Made by a program: the position numbers and the translations under genes. Positions 54,120 through 64,000 of a DNA stretch of 64,000 nt are shown here, one piece after another; the first letter of the stretch is position 1, and every line of letters starts with the position of its first letter. Location: positions 1 to 64,000 of the forward strand of contig NZ_JACBXU010000005.1 of the NCBI RefSeq assembly GCF_013415305.1. Reading direction: 5' to 3'. Source of the stretch: Pantoea sp. WMus005 (GTDB taxonomy: Bacteria > Pseudomonadota > Gammaproteobacteria > Enterobacterales > Enterobacteriaceae). The notes beneath the pieces were generated by a model. The model did no database searches. It saw nothing but the letters and a program-made list of their open reading frames with translations, and had not been told where the DNA came from.

Positions 54120-56164
54120 GTCGTCAACAACAGGCGTTATTTGACGCAGCCCTGCTGCGTACCTCGGCCTGGGATGCAGTGAAAAAGCTCGATCCCCGGG
54201 TACAGTTCCGTAACCCGGTGATGTTTGTGGTCTACCTCGGCAGCATCCTGACCTCGCTGCTGGCGCTGGCGATGCTGACCGGACGTATCAGCGGCAGCGC
54301 CAGCTTTACTGGCTCGATTGCGGTCTGGCTCTGGTTTACCGTGCTGTTCGCCAACCTGGCAGAGGCGCTGGCAGAAGGGCGCAGTAAGGCCCAGGCGAGC
54401 AGCCTGAAAGGGGTCAAGAAGACCAGCTTTGCCAAAAAACTGTCATCGGCGCGCTATGGTGCCGGGTGGCAGCAGGTCAGTGCCGATGAGCTGCGCAAAG
54501 GCGACGCGGTGCTGGTGGAAGCGGGCGATATCATTCCCTGTGATGGCGAAGTGATGGAAGGCGGGGCCTCTGTCGATGAGAGCGCCATTACCGGTGAATC
54601 TGCACCGGTCATCCGTGAGTCAGGAGGTGACTTCGCCTCTGTGACGGGGGGTACGCGTATTCTCTCTGACTGGCTGGTGATCACCTGTAGCGCCAACCCG
54701 GGCGAAACCTTCCTTGACCGGATGATCGCCATGGTGGAAGGCGCGAAACGCCGCAAAACCCCGAATGAGATCGCGCTGACTATTCTGCTGGTATCACTGA
54801 CTATCGTGTTCCTGCTGGCGACCGTGACGCTCTGGCCGTTCTCGGCCTGGGGCGGCACGCCGGTCAGCGTCACGGTACTGGTGGCACTGCTGGTCTGTCT
54901 GATCCCGACCACGATCGGCGGCCTGCTGTCGGCGATTGGTGTGGCGGGGATGAGCCGCATGCTGGGCGCTAACGTCATTGCGACCAGTGGACGTGCGGTG
55001 GAAGCCGCCGGGGATGTGGATGTGCTGATGCTGGACAAAACCGGCACCATCACGCTGGGTAACCGCCAGGCGACCCAGTTCATGCCCGCGCCGGGCGTCA
55101 GCGAAGAGCAGCTGGCCGACGCCGCGCAGCTCGCCTCGCTGGCCGATGAGACGCCGGAAGGCCGCAGCATCGTGGTGCTGGCAAAACAGCGATTTAATCT
55201 GCGTGAGCGCGATCTCAGCAGCATGGGTGCCAGCTTTATTCCGTTCTCCGCCCAGACCCGCATGAGTGGCGTGAACGTGCAGGATCGGTTGATCCGCAAA
55301 GGTGCCGTCGATGCCGTTCGTCGCCATATCGAAGCGAACCACGGCCGTTTCCCTGCCGAAGTGAATGCCCAGGTGGAAGAGGTGGCACGCAGTGGCGGCA
55401 CACCGCTGGTGGTGTCGGAGGGCGCGAACGTGCTGGGCGTGGTGGCGCTGAAAGATATCGTGAAAGGCGGCATCAAAGAGCGTTTTGCCGAACTGCGCAA
55501 AATGGGCATTAAAACGGTGATGATCACCGGTGATAACCCGCTGACCGCCGCGGCGATTGCCGCAGAAGCGGGCGTGGATGACTTCCTGTCAGAAGCCACG
55601 CCGGAAGCCAAACTGGCGCTAATCCGCCAGTATCAGGCAGAAGGGCGTTTAGTGGCGATGACCGGTGACGGCACCAATGATGCGCCAGCACTGGCGCAGG
55701 CGGATGTGGCGGTGGCGATGAACTCCGGTACCCAGGCGGCGAAAGAGGCGGGCAACATGGTCGACCTCGACTCGAACCCGACCAAGCTGCTGGAAGTGGT
55801 GCACATCGGTAAACAGATGCTGATGACGCGCGGTTCACTGACCACCTTCAGTATTGCCAATGACGTGGCGAAATATTTCGCCATTATTCCGGCGGCGTTT
55901 GCGGCGACCTATCCGCAGCTCAACATGCTCAACGTGATGCATCTGCACTCGCCTGCCAGCGCAATCCTGTCGGCGGTGATCTTTAACGCCCTGGTAATTG
56001 TCTTCCTGATCCCGCTGGCCCTGAAAGGCGTCAGCTACCGCCCACTGAGTGCGGCTGCGCTGCTGCGCCGCAACCTGCTGGTTTACGGGCTGGGTGGCCT
56101 GCTGGTGCCGTTTATCGGCATCAAAGCGATCGATCTGCTGTTAGTGTTTTCAGGCATGGCCTGA
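54116..56164 (+). CDS. kdpB: K+-transporting ATPase subunit B (P-type ATPase)
   Basis: 682 aa. The phosphorylated Asp is in [11 protein letters not shown] (about residue 307), the actuator motif is ITGESAPV, the hinge [31 protein letters not shown], and the nucleotide-site Lys is in RKGAVDAV. Ser in ITGES region (TGES) is the site of inhibitory phosphorylation in E. coli KdpB. Length equals E. coli. It hydrolyses ATP to drive K+ received from KdpA. Confidence 0.97.
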   Translation: MSRQQQALFDAALLRTSAWDAVKKLDPRVQFRNPVMFVVYLGSILTSLLALAMLTGRISGSASFTGSIAVWLWFTVLFANLAEALAEGRSKAQASSLKGVKKTSFAKKLSSARYGAGWQQVSADELRKGDAVLVEAGDIIPCDGEVMEGGASVDESAITGESAPVIRESGGDFASVTGGTRILSDWLVITCSANPGETFLDRMIAMVEGAKRRKTPNEIALTILLVSLTIVFLLATVTLWPFSAWGGTPVSVTVLVALLVCLIPTTIGGLLSAIGVAGMSRMLGANVIATSGRAVEAAGDVDVLMLDKTGTITLGNRQATQFMPAPGVSEEQLADAAQLASLADETPEGRSIVVLAKQRFNLRERDLSSMGASFIPFSAQTRMSGVNVQDRLIRKGAVDAVRRHIEANHGRFPAEVNAQVEEVARSGGTPLVVSEGANVLGVVALKDIVKGGIKERFAELRKMGIKTVMITGDNPLTAAAIAAEAGVDDFLSEATPEAKLALIRQYQAEGRLVAMTGDGTNDAPALAQADVAVAMNSGTQAAKEAGNMVDLDSNPTKLLEVVHIGKQMLMTRGSLTTFSIANDVAKYFAIIPAAFAATYPQLNMLNVMHLHSPASAILSAVIFNALVIVFLIPLALKGVSYRPLSAAALLRRNLLVYGLGGLLVPFIGIKAIDLLLVFSGMA

Positions 56165-56174
56165 GGAGAGAAAA

Positions 56175-56741
56175 ATGAGTCAGTTACGTCCGGCAATTTT
56201 ACTGTTGTTGCTGCTTACGCTTGTCACCGGTGTGGTTTATCCTTTGCTCACCACCGGTCTGGCGCAGTGGCTGTTTCCGTCCCAGTCCAGCGGCTCGTTG
56301 CTGGAGGATCATGGCGTGGCGCGCGGGTCAGTGCTGATTGGCCAGAACTTTACCCAGCCCGGCTATTTCTGGGGCCGTCCTTCAGCGACAGGTGATAAAC
56401 CCTATAACCCGCTCTCCTCAGGCGGCAGCAATATGGCCGCCAGCAACCCGGCGCAGGATAAAGCGGTAGCCGACCGCGTCACTGCGCTCCGGGCCGCCAA
56501 TCCGCAGGCACCGGCCGCCGTGCCGGTTGAGCTGGTCACCGCCTCAGCCAGCGGGCTGGATCCGGATATCTCGCCACAGGCTGCTCTCTGGCAGGCGCCA
56601 CGCGTCGCTGCCAGCCGCAGGGTGCCGGTGGCGCAGGTCGAGGCGCTGATTGAAAAGATGACGCATCGTCCACTGATGCCATTCCTCGGCACACCGACGC
56701 TCAACGTGTTGCAGCTGAATATGGCGCTCAACGAACTGTAA
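56175..56741 (+). CDS. kdpC: K+-transporting ATPase subunit C
   Basis: 188 aa with one N-terminal span ([22 protein letters not shown]) and a periplasmic domain. [31 protein letters not shown] near residue 57 is the family signature; [21 protein letters not shown] follows. It is thought to raise ATP or K+ affinity of KdpB. ATG has GAGGAG 8 nt upstream; it begins 10 nt after kdpB. Confidence 0.96.
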   Translation: MSQLRPAILLLLLLTLVTGVVYPLLTTGLAQWLFPSQSSGSLLEDHGVARGSVLIGQNFTQPGYFWGRPSATGDKPYNPLSSGGSNMAASNPAQDKAVADRVTALRAANPQAPAAVPVELVTASASGLDPDISPQAALWQAPRVAASRRVPVAQVEALIEKMTHRPLMPFLGTPTLNVLQLNMALNEL

Positions 56742-56757
56742 GGGTGTTAAGGAAGCG

Positions 56758-59433
56758 ATGAACCACGAACCCCAGCGTCCCGATCCCGACGCACTGCTGC
56801 AGGCTAACCGCGAAACACATCGCGGCCAGCTGAAAATTTACTTTGGTGCCTGTGCTGGCGTGGGCAAAACCTACGCCATGCTGCAGGAGGCACAGCGGCT
56901 GCGTGCGCAGGGTCTGGATGTACTGATCGGCGTGGTAGAGACGCATGATCGGCCGGAAACCGCACAGTTGCTGACAGGATTAACCCTGCTGCCGCGTCGC
57001 GCGACCGGCCGTTCGCGTCATGCGGAGTTTGATCTCGATGCCGCACTGGCCCGCCATCCGGCGGTGATCCTGATGGATGAACTGGCGCACACCAACGTAA
57101 AGGGCTCACGCCATCCCAAGCGCTGGCAGGATATCGAGGAGCTGCTGGAAGCAGGCATTGATGTCCTGACCACCGTCAACGTTCAGCACCTGGAGAGCCT
57201 CAACGATGTGGTTGGCGGCGTCACCGGTATCCAGGTACGCGAAACCGTGCCCGACCCCTTTTTCGATAGCGCCGATGAAGTGGTGCTGGTCGATCTGCCG
57301 CCCGACGATCTGCGGCAGCGACTGAAAGAAGGCAAAGTGTACATTGGTGACCGCGCGGAGCGCGCCATCGAAAACTTTTTCCGCAAAGGTAACCTATTCG
57401 CCCTGCGTGAACTGGCTCTGCGCCGCACCGCCGACCGGGTCGATGATCAGATGCGCGCCTGGCGCGATCAGCAGGGACGGGAGCGCGTCTGGCACACCCG
57501 CGATGCCATTCTGCTCTGCATTGGTGACGACAGCGGCAGTGAAAAGCTGGTCCGAACCGCTGCCCGGCTGGCGGCGCGACTCGGCAGTGAATGGCACGCG
57601 GTCTATGTCGAAACGCCCCGGCTCAACCGGCTGCCGGAAGCGCGGCGACGGGCGATTCTGCGCACCTTACAGCTGGCGCAGGAGCTGGGCGCGGAAACGG
57701 CCACCCTCTCTGAACCGGATGAAGCGGAAGCGGTACTGGGCTATGCCCGCGAACACAATCTGGGCAAAATCGTCACCGGCCGTCGCCCGCTGCGGCGCTG
57801 GCGGCGTGACAGTTTTGCCGAACGGCTGGGCCAGCTGGGTCCGGATCTTGACCTGCTGGTCGTCGCGCTGGATGAACCGCTGAAGGATGCGCCGCATCCG
57901 CTGCCGGATGGCCGTGTTACCAGCGAAAAATGGCGTATTCAGCTGCGCGGCGTGATGATGGCGCTGGTGCTCTGCATCGTTGTCACCGCAGCCGGACAGT
58001 CGGTGCTGATCAATTTCGATCCCGCCAACTGCGTGATGATCTATCTGCTTGCAGTGGTGATCGTGGCGCTGCGCTATGGCCGCTGGCCGTCGGTGATCGC
58101 CACGGTGATGAATATCATTGCCTTCGATCTCTTCTTTGTGGCGCCCACCGGCACGGTGGCCGTCTCCGATCTGCAATATCTGGTGACCTTTGGTGTGATG
58201 CTGGCTGTAGGTGTCATTGTCGGCAATCTCACGGCAGGCGTACGCTATCAGGCGCGGGTGGCGCGCTACCGCGAGCAGCGGGCGCGCCAGCTCTATGAGA
58301 TGGCGAAATCGCTGGGCAGCGCGTTAACGCCGCAGGATATTGCCGCCACCAGCCAGCGGGTGCTCGACGCCACGTTACAGGCGCGCTGCCTGTTGCTGCT
58401 GCCGGATGATGAGGGCGAGCTGAAGCCGGTGGGTGATGCGTTACCGGCCAGCGAGCCGGATCGCGCGATTGCGAAATGGAGTTACAGCAAAGGCCAGCCT
58501 GCGGGCGCGGGCACCGATACCTTACCGGCGGTGCCTTATCAGATCCTGCCGCTGAAAAGCGGCGCGCACTGCCGGGGTTTACTGGTGGTGGAGCCGCAGA
58601 ACCTGCGTCAGCTGATGATCCCCGAACAGCAGCGGCTGGTAGAGACCTTTACCGTATTGATCGCCAACGCCCTGGAGCGGATAGCGCTGTCGCACAGCGA
58701 GGCGGCCTCCCGTCTCTCGGCTGAGCGTGAACAGCTGCGCAATGCGCTGCTGTCGGCGCTGTCTCACGACCTTCGCACGCCGCTGACTGTGCTATTCGGC
58801 CAGGCGGAGATGCTGATGCTCGACCTGGCCAGCGACAACTCAAAATATGTGCCACAGGCGAGCCAGATCCGCGAGCAGACGCTGAGCACCATCCGGCTGG
58901 TGAGCAACATGCTGGATATGGCGCGCATTCAGTCGGGCGGCCTCAATCTGCGGGAAGAGTGGCTGGCGCTGGAAGAGGTGATCGGCGGCGCGCTGAGCAG
59001 CATGGCTCCGTCGCTGAAAGGGCATGAGGTCCAGCTCGATCTGCCGGATGATATCGTGCTGATCAAAGGCGACAGCACACTGCTGGAGCGGGTCTTCACT
59101 AACCTGATTGAAAACAGCCTGAAATATGCCGGTAACAGCGCACCACGCGGCATCCGCGCCTGGCGGGCAGCAACACGGCTGGAGATGGCGGTCTGGGACA
59201 GCGGGCCGGGCATTGCCGAAGACGACTTAACCCGGATATTCGATAAGTTCTGGCGCGGCAATAAAGAGTCGGCGGTGCCGGGCGTCGGGCTGGGTCTGGC
59301 GATCTGTAAAACCATTATCGAGAGTCACGGTGGCCAGATCTGGGCCGAAAACCGGCCCGAAGGTGGCGCCGCATTTCGTCTCTCGCTGCCGCTGCCGCCC
59401 GCCCCTGAAATTTCTGACGAAGGGCTGAAATAA
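56758..59433 (+). CDS. kdpD: Sensor histidine kinase KdpD
   Basis: 891 aa (E. coli 894). N-terminal KdpD domain with Walker A GACAGVGKTYAML and DELAHTNVKGSRHPKRWQDIEELL; a universal-stress-like domain (about 250-370); four spans (about 400-500); GAF-like region; kinase with H box LSALSHDLRTPLT (phosphorylated His about 668), N box TNLIENSLKYA, G1 DSGPGIAEDD and G2 GVGLGLAICKTI. All catalytic motifs are intact. The response-regulator gene kdpE, normally overlapping the kdpD stop, is not present; a yqhA gene follows after 54 bp. Confidence 0.96.
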   Translation: MNHEPQRPDPDALLQANRETHRGQLKIYFGACAGVGKTYAMLQEAQRLRAQGLDVLIGVVETHDRPETAQLLTGLTLLPRRATGRSRHAEFDLDAALARHPAVILMDELAHTNVKGSRHPKRWQDIEELLEAGIDVLTTVNVQHLESLNDVVGGVTGIQVRETVPDPFFDSADEVVLVDLPPDDLRQRLKEGKVYIGDRAERAIENFFRKGNLFALRELALRRTADRVDDQMRAWRDQQGRERVWHTRDAILLCIGDDSGSEKLVRTAARLAARLGSEWHAVYVETPRLNRLPEARRRAILRTLQLAQELGAETATLSEPDEAEAVLGYAREHNLGKIVTGRRPLRRWRRDSFAERLGQLGPDLDLLVVALDEPLKDAPHPLPDGRVTSEKWRIQLRGVMMALVLCIVVTAAGQSVLINFDPANCVMIYLLAVVIVALRYGRWPSVIATVMNIIAFDLFFVAPTGTVAVSDLQYLVTFGVMLAVGVIVGNLTAGVRYQARVARYREQRARQLYEMAKSLGSALTPQDIAATSQRVLDATLQARCLLLLPDDEGELKPVGDALPASEPDRAIAKWSYSKGQPAGAGTDTLPAVPYQILPLKSGAHCRGLLVVEPQNLRQLMIPEQQRLVETFTVLIANALERIALSHSEAASRLSAEREQLRNALLSALSHDLRTPLTVLFGQAEMLMLDLASDNSKYVPQASQIREQTLSTIRLVSNMLDMARIQSGGLNLREEWLALEEVIGGALSSMAPSLKGHEVQLDLPDDIVLIKGDSTLLERVFTNLIENSLKYAGNSAPRGIRAWRAATRLEMAVWDSGPGIAEDDLTRIFDKFWRGNKESAVPGVGLGLAICKTIIESHGGQIWAENRPEGGAAFRLSLPLPPAPEISDEGLK

Positions 59434-59487
59434 CTTCACAGTTGATCGGTTATACTGCCGGACCTGTTTGATTATTCGTGGGATTGT

Positions 59488-59991
59488 ATGGAACGTTTTA
59501 CCGAAAACCTGATGTATGCATCGCGCTGGTTGCTGGCCCCGGTTTACATTGGACTTTCGCTGGGATTGCTGGCGCTGACCATTAAATTTTTCCAGGAAAT
59601 TTTCCACCTGCTGCCCAACATTTTCAGCATTGCGGAAAACGATCTGATCCTGCTGCTGCTGTCGCTGGTGGACATGACGCTGGTTGGCGGTCTGCTGGTG
59701 ATGGTGATGCTGTCGGGTTATGAAAACTTTATCTCTAAGCTCGATATCGACGAAGACAAAGAGAAGCTGAGCTGGCTGGGCAAGATGGACTCCGGCTCGC
59801 TGAAAAACAAAGTCGCTGCCTCCATTGTCGCCATCTCCTCGATTCACCTGCTGCGGGTGTTTATGGAAGCGCGCAACGTCGAAAACGACAAACTGATGTG
59901 GTACGTGATTATCCACCTGACCTTTGTGCTCTCTGCCTTTGTCATGGGCTGGCTGGATCAAATGTCGCGCGCCGACAAAAAACCGAAGTAA
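59488..59991 (+). CDS. yqhA: UPF0114 membrane protein YqhA
   Basis: 167 aa with three to four hydrophobic spans. It starts [20 protein letters not shown] and contains [50 protein letters not shown], all nearly identical to E. coli YqhA. The function is unknown. It occupies the position after kdpD where kdpE is usually found, but is not related to it. Confidence 0.93.
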   Translation: MERFTENLMYASRWLLAPVYIGLSLGLLALTIKFFQEIFHLLPNIFSIAENDLILLLLSLVDMTLVGGLLVMVMLSGYENFISKLDIDEDKEKLSWLGKMDSGSLKNKVAASIVAISSIHLLRVFMEARNVENDKLMWYVIIHLTFVLSAFVMGWLDQMSRADKKPK

Positions 59992-60025
59992 CCCTTCTGG
60001 CTGCCCGCTGACGCGGGCGCCTGCT

Positions 60026-60994
60026 TTATCCTTTCCGTTCTGATCCCCCCGAATGACCTTCCGGCTTCGAGGCCGGGCGTGTGCCCGCCAGTTGCGGCAT
60101 GACCTCTTTAATCATGGCAAAGAAGTGTTGCAGCCTGGCCGGGTAGTAACTCGCCCAGGGATAGGTCAGCCACACCGGCAGCGGCGGTGCCTGCCACGCA
60201 GGCATCAGCTGAACCAGGCCGCCATTCGCCAGATCTTCCTGCACCGCCCAGGACGAGACGATCGCAGCACCCATCCCCGCCAGTGCCGCTTTGCGCACCG
60301 CATATAAACTGTCGCTGCTCAGCCGGGGGGTAATCGCCAGATTCACCGGCTGGCCATCGTCAATCTTCTGCAACGCCACTTCGTTACGGTAAAAACTGGT
60401 CAGTGCCAGCCACGGCAGATCGCGCAGCTGTTCAATCTGCTCTATGGGCGGATGCTGCGCCAGCAGGTGCGGGGCCGCCACCACAATGCGCGGCACTTCG
60501 GCCAGCAGAATCGCCACCACTGAGGGATCGGTGGGTGCGCCGACCTGGATAGCGCAGTCGACATTCTCCGCCATAAAGTCGGGCGTACGGTCATTCAGCA
60601 TCCACTCAATGTTGAGCCGGGGATAGCGGTGCAGGTAGTCCACCAGCGGGGCGATGAGCTGATCCTGACCAAAGGCGTGCGGGGCACGAACCCGCAGCGT
60701 ACCGACCGGATCGGCGCTGGCACCGGTCAGTTCATCTTCCAGCGCATGCCAGGTCGCCAGCAGCTGTCGCGCCTGGGCGTAGCAGCGTTCGCCATCATCA
60801 GTGAGCTTCAGCGCATGCGTGGTGCGCAGGATCAGCTTCAGCCCCAGCCGCTGCTCCAGGGTCTGTAGCCGACGGCTGACGGTGGGCTGTGTCGTACCGA
60901 GCTGGGCGGCAGCGGCGGATAAGCTGCCGCTCTCGACGATACGGATAAATGTCTGCATCAGGTCGATGCGATCGCTGCTGTTAGGGTTGTTCAT
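60026..60994 (-). CDS. LysR-type regulator
   Basis: 322 aa. MNNPNSSDRIDLMQTFIRIVESGSLS then HTH AAAAQLGTTQPTVSRRLQTLE; a standard effector domain; the C-terminal tail of about 20 residues is polar and probably unstructured. ATG 60994 is preferred to the GTG three codons upstream; neither has a strong Shine-Dalgarno. It is divergent from an MFS exporter 93 bp away, which is the likely target. It converges on yqhA. Confidence 0.86.
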   Translation of the reverse strand: MNNPNSSDRIDLMQTFIRIVESGSLSAAAAQLGTTQPTVSRRLQTLEQRLGLKLILRTTHALKLTDDGERCYAQARQLLATWHALEDELTGASADPVGTLRVRAPHAFGQDQLIAPLVDYLHRYPRLNIEWMLNDRTPDFMAENVDCAIQVGAPTDPSVVAILLAEVPRIVVAAPHLLAQHPPIEQIEQLRDLPWLALTSFYRNEVALQKIDDGQPVNLAITPRLSSDSLYAVRKAALAGMGAAIVSSWAVQEDLANGGLVQLMPAWQAPPLPVWLTYPWASYYPARLQHFFAMIKEVMPQLAGTRPASKPEGHSGGSERKG

Positions 60995-61087
60995 ACGTAC
61001 CACGCATAATGGTTTTGCCTGATGTTAGTCTACCGCGTATAACCGCGATGCGCTTTAATGGTGGTACGAATTGATGAGGATTACAGC

Positions 61088-62290
61088 ATGTCAGCCATAC
61101 AAACCCAGACTCAAAATGAAACGCTCTCTACGCCACTGGTGTTTACTCTGGCCGCCGGTGCCGGACTCAGCGTTGCGTCGATTTACTACAGCCAGCCGAT
61201 GCTGGATATCATCAGCAAGCAGTTTAATGCCGGCATTGGCGCAGTTGGCATGGTGCCGATGCTGACCCAGGCGGGCTATGCGCTGGGTATTCTGCTGCTG
61301 GCCCCGCTGGGCGATCGCCATGACCGCCGCACCATTATCTTTATTAAAGGCTTATTGCTGGTAGCGGCGCTGCTGCTGTGTGGTTTTTCCGGTGGACTCA
61401 GCGCGCTGCTGGTTGCCAGCTTTATCACCGGCCTGACCGCCACGGTGGCGCAGGATATTGTGCCCGCGTCGGCGGCCCTGGCCCCGGAACGCAGCCGGGG
61501 TAAAATAGTCGGCACGGTGATGACCGGGCTGCTGGTCGGCATCCTGTTATCGCGGGTGGTCAGCGGAGTGGTGGCGGAGTATTTCGGCTGGCGCACCATG
61601 TACATGATCGCCGCGCTGGCGGTGCTGCTGATTACGCTGACGCTGTGGCGGGTCCTGCCGCGCTTCGCACCCGGCACCTCGGTGAGCTATCCGCGGCTGT
61701 TGCTGTCGCTGGTGCATCTGTGGCGTCACCATCAGACGCTGCGCCGCGCCGCGCTGGCTCAGGGGCTGCTCTCTGTGGCCTTCAGCGCCTTCTGGTCGAC
61801 GCTGGCGTTAATGCTCAGCGACCGCTTTCATCTGGACAGTGCGGTGGCCGGCGCCTTTGGTTTAGCCGGTGCAGCGGGTGCCATGGCGGCACCGCTGGCA
61901 GGCAGCTTTGCTGACCGCATTGGTCCGGCAAGGGTTACGCAGGCCGGTGCCGCGCTGGTGACAATCTCCTTTGCGCTGATGTTCCTGCTGCCGCTACTGC
62001 CGATGCCGGCGCAGCTGGCGCTGATAGTCGTTTGTACCATCGGCTTTGATTTAGGCGTACAGGCCACGCTGGTGGCGCATCAGACGCTGGTTTATGGCCT
62101 GGCGCCGGAAGCGCGCAGTCGCCTGAATGCCCTGCTGTTTACCGTGGTGTTCATCGGTATGGCCACCGGTGCGGCGCTGGGCAGTCTGGCGCTGGCTCAC
62201 TGGGGCTGGAATGGTGTGGTTGCGCTCGCCACCTTAGCCGGTGCAGCTGCTCTTGCGGTCCGCTTCGCCAGCCGTCACCTGAAAAACTGA
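61088..62290 (+). CDS. MFS transporter, drug:H+ antiporter-like
   Basis: 400 aa, 12 predicted spans. SIYYSQPMLDIISKQF near residue 31 and LLLAPLGDRHDRRTIIFIK (loop 2-3 motif A) are typical of the 12-span exporters similar to E. coli YgaY. Motif C-like TGLLVGILLSRVVSGVVAEYFGWR in span 5 supports export. The substrate is unknown. Start ATG 61088 has GAGGA 9-10 nt upstream; the longer frame from 61058 adds an acidic N-terminus without a Shine-Dalgarno. Divergent LysR is the probable regulator. Confidence 0.87.
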   Translation: MSAIQTQTQNETLSTPLVFTLAAGAGLSVASIYYSQPMLDIISKQFNAGIGAVGMVPMLTQAGYALGILLLAPLGDRHDRRTIIFIKGLLLVAALLLCGFSGGLSALLVASFITGLTATVAQDIVPASAALAPERSRGKIVGTVMTGLLVGILLSRVVSGVVAEYFGWRTMYMIAALAVLLITLTLWRVLPRFAPGTSVSYPRLLLSLVHLWRHHQTLRRAALAQGLLSVAFSAFWSTLALMLSDRFHLDSAVAGAFGLAGAAGAMAAPLAGSFADRIGPARVTQAGAALVTISFALMFLLPLLPMPAQLALIVVCTIGFDLGVQATLVAHQTLVYGLAPEARSRLNALLFTVVFIGMATGAALGSLALAHWGWNGVVALATLAGAAALAVRFASRHLKN

Positions 62291-62351
62291 CACCTCGCCC
62301 GTCAAAAAATGTGCCAGGCTTATTCATAAACCCAAAATATTGTGGAGTATT

Positions 62352-63698
62352 ATGAACTTTTTAGCCTGGACAGCAGCGACGGGCGGCCTCCTGCTGCTGA
62401 TGTCGCTGGCTTCCGGTTGGATTCACCGGGGGCCAGTGACCTCATTTGGTCTGTTCCTTATCGCGGGCATGCTGTGCGGCCCGTGGGGATTTGATGTTAT
62501 CCACCTTGATATCGTCACCCATTCCGAAGCCGTGGCCCATATTACTGAAATCACCATGGCGGCCTCGCTGTTTATCACCGGCCTCAAGCTGCGTCAGCCG
62601 CTGCAGAACAACTGCTGGCACACCGGGCTGAAACTGGCTTTTCCCGCCATGCTGCTCACCGTCGGCGCAATGACCCTGCTGGCACACTTCCTGGTGGGAT
62701 TAGACTGGCCGATAGCGCTGGCGTTTGGGGCGATTGTCGCGCCGACCGATCCGGTGCTGGCGAGTTTAATCTCGGTCAACGATGCGCAGGATGATGATTC
62801 GCTGCGGGTGGCGATCTCCAGCGAGGCGGGCATGAACGATGGCTCCGCATTACCCCTGCTGATGCTGGCGCTGCTGCTGTTCAATGGTGAAAGCCTGAGT
62901 GGGGCGATGCTGGCCCACTGGGGTGCAGTCGAGGTGCTCTGGGCAATTGGTGGCGGTCTTGTTATCGGGTTTGTTCTGGGACAGTTAATCGGCATGCTGG
63001 CAACCCGACTGCGCAATGCTAATGGCGACGTTGCGCCCAATGATTTTCTGGCGCTGGCGCTGATTGCGCTAAGTTATGCGCTGGTGGAATACCTGGGTGC
63101 CTCCGGCTTCCTGGCCGCCTTCGCCGCCGGACTGGGGTTACGCCGTGCCGAGCTGGGCGTGTTTCGTCGCCATCAGCCTGACGATCTCTCTGACGACGAG
63201 CGTGTGTTGCCGTCTGAGGCGCTGGTGAATCCTAACAAACGACTGGCGCATCAGGGCGACAACAATATGGTGAAGTCGATTGGGTTTGTAGTAGGCGACG
63301 CCCTCTCTTTTGGCGATACTATTGAACGTTTACTGGCGGCTGGCATGATGGTGGTGCTGGGCGTCACACTGGCGCAGCACTGGAATATCTATGGCGTGCT
63401 GATTGGCCTGGTGCTGTTTGCGGTGGTGCGACCGCTGGCCGTGTGGCTGGTGACAGTACGCGCCGGACTCCCGCTGGGGCAGCGTCTGCTGATTGGCTGG
63501 CTGGGTATCCGGGGAATTGGCAGCCTGAACTATATCGCCTATGCCTGGACGCACGGCATGCAAGGCCCGCAGATGGAAATCATGACGAATATGGCGTTAA
63601 CGCTGGTGGTCTGCAGCGTGGTGGTTCACGGCACCACCGTGACGCCGCTGCTGAACTGGCGTCAGAAGCGCCTTGAAGCCCTTCAGCGCAAGGTATAA
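62352..63698 (+). CDS. CPA1-family Na+/H+ antiporter
   Basis: 448 aa with about 12 spans. FGAIVAPTDPVLASLI near residue 126 and SSEAGMNDGSALPLLMLALLLF near residue 155 contain the TDP and ND motifs of CPA1 exchangers, the Asp pair that carries Na+ and H+. A hydrophilic loop (FRRHQPDDLSDDERVLPSEA, about 275) splits the last spans. GIRGIGSLNYIAYAW is the conserved late helix. ATG 62352 is preceded by GTGGAG. Related to NhaP-type exchangers. The next gene begins 22 nt downstream and may be co-transcribed. Confidence 0.9.
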   Translation: MNFLAWTAATGGLLLLMSLASGWIHRGPVTSFGLFLIAGMLCGPWGFDVIHLDIVTHSEAVAHITEITMAASLFITGLKLRQPLQNNCWHTGLKLAFPAMLLTVGAMTLLAHFLVGLDWPIALAFGAIVAPTDPVLASLISVNDAQDDDSLRVAISSEAGMNDGSALPLLMLALLLFNGESLSGAMLAHWGAVEVLWAIGGGLVIGFVLGQLIGMLATRLRNANGDVAPNDFLALALIALSYALVEYLGASGFLAAFAAGLGLRRAELGVFRRHQPDDLSDDERVLPSEALVNPNKRLAHQGDNNMVKSIGFVVGDALSFGDTIERLLAAGMMVVLGVTLAQHWNIYGVLIGLVLFAVVRPLAVWLVTVRAGLPLGQRLLIGWLGIRGIGSLNYIAYAWTHGMQGPQMEIMTNMALTLVVCSVVVHGTTVTPLLNWRQKRLEALQRKV

Positions 63699-63720
63699 CC
63701 CGAACAAACAGGAGTTAAGA

Positions 63721-64000
63721 ATGAAAGTGACTCAGATAGTGCTGCTGAGCATCCTCGCCACCGGCAGCGCGCTGGCGGCGGACGACACTGACACCGAGCA
63801 GAATGTTTACGCCAGTCAGCTGTGCCACATTGTCAGCGGCGAAAAAAAGGTCGCGAGTGCGGATCAATATGTTGAACAGATGAAATCTTCAGTGGCGCGC
63901 AGTCAGTCATCATCGGCGATGAATCAGCCCGAATTTGATGAAGAGTCCGCGCGTGAAGTGGCCAGTGCCTGGCTGCAACTGGGTGACGATGAGCGTGCCA
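63721..64000 (+). CDS. Secreted protein of unknown function, 5' part (runs off the window)
   Basis: 93 codons are visible. A signal peptide is clear: MKVTQIVLLSILATGSALAA with cleavage after ALA. The mature part is acidic, with a single Cys (SQLCHIV) and a helical stretch EESAREVASAWLQLGDDERA. I do not recognise the family. AGGAG lies 7-8 nt before the ATG. The rest of the gene is beyond position 64000. Confidence 0.8.
   Translation, partial: MKVTQIVLLSILATGSALAADDTDTEQNVYASQLCHIVSGEKKVASADQYVEQMKSSVARSQSSSAMNQPEFDEESAREVASAWLQLGDDERA

Noticed and set aside
54454..55611. Long antisense ORF (385 codons) inside kdpB
   Set aside because: It is the mirror of a GC-rich coding sequence (Ser/Thr/Pro/Arg-rich), a usual artefact; kdpB has complete P-type ATPase motifs.

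Overview
This window is chromosomal DNA from a gamma-proteobacterium of the order Enterobacterales, most likely Pantoea or a close relative in the Erwiniaceae. The 5' end keeps the rrnC-type order known from E. coli: 5S rRNA, tRNA-Asp, tRNA-Trp, hdfR, maoP, comM, ilvLGMEDA, ilvY, ilvC. The order then breaks. After ilvC, where E. coli has ppiC and rep, there is yhjE-yhjD-yhjC, followed by genes that are dispersed or absent in E. coli. The genus is an inference from gene content and general base composition; no species marker is in view.

Layout. 1-3300: end of an rRNA operon, two tRNAs, the flagellar regulator hdfR, the macrodomain gene maoP with its candidate maoS site, and the DNA-uptake helicase comM. 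3500-12750: complete branched-chain amino acid pathway with leader peptide, attenuator, an intact ilvG, and the IlvY-controlled ilvC. 12750-28000: transporters (YhjE, a LysE-type exporter), a LysR/SDR divergent pair, PhzF-like and GST enzymes, two MocR-type regulators, phosphoketolase (xfp) and malate:quinone oxidoreductase (mqo). 28000-29300: Mn exporter mntP with an MntR box, then a short gene that I identify as azuC inside a probable AzuCR dual-function RNA. 29300-32500: an AT-richer block (GST, LysR, SDR) with scattered copies of a palindromic repeat, probably acquired. 32500-34900: a two-gene unit made of a membrane-anchored alpha/beta-hydrolase that lacks its nucleophile and an unknown protein. 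34850-38450: lgoT-lgoR-lgoD for L-galactonate use. 38450-47200: nucleoside hydrolase, a fluoride riboswitch with crcB, a sugar isomerase-like protein, an esterase, a glutathionyl-hydroquinone reductase, regulators, a FemAB-like protein, an ABC exporter and a GNAT enzyme. 47200-52250: an orphan periplasmic sugar-binding protein, an MFS plus 2-hydroxyacid dehydrogenase operon with a long leader, and an HD-GYP protein. 52300-59430: kdpFABCD without kdpE. 59490-64000: yqhA, a LysR/MFS divergent pair, a CPA1 antiporter and a truncated secreted protein.

How the parts work together. The first third is biosynthetic and controlled by attenuation and IlvY. Much of the rest is ion and metabolite handling (K+ by Kdp, Mn2+ by MntP, F- by CrcB, Na+/H+ antiport, sugar-acid uptake and oxidation), with each module beside its own regulator. 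The most informative observations are the azuC gene, the fluoride riboswitch, the missing kdpE despite a conserved KdpE operator, repeated operator-like motifs next to lgoR and a MocR gene, and the nucleophile-less hydrolase operon. No CRISPR array, prophage, insertion sequence or toxin-antitoxin pair was seen.
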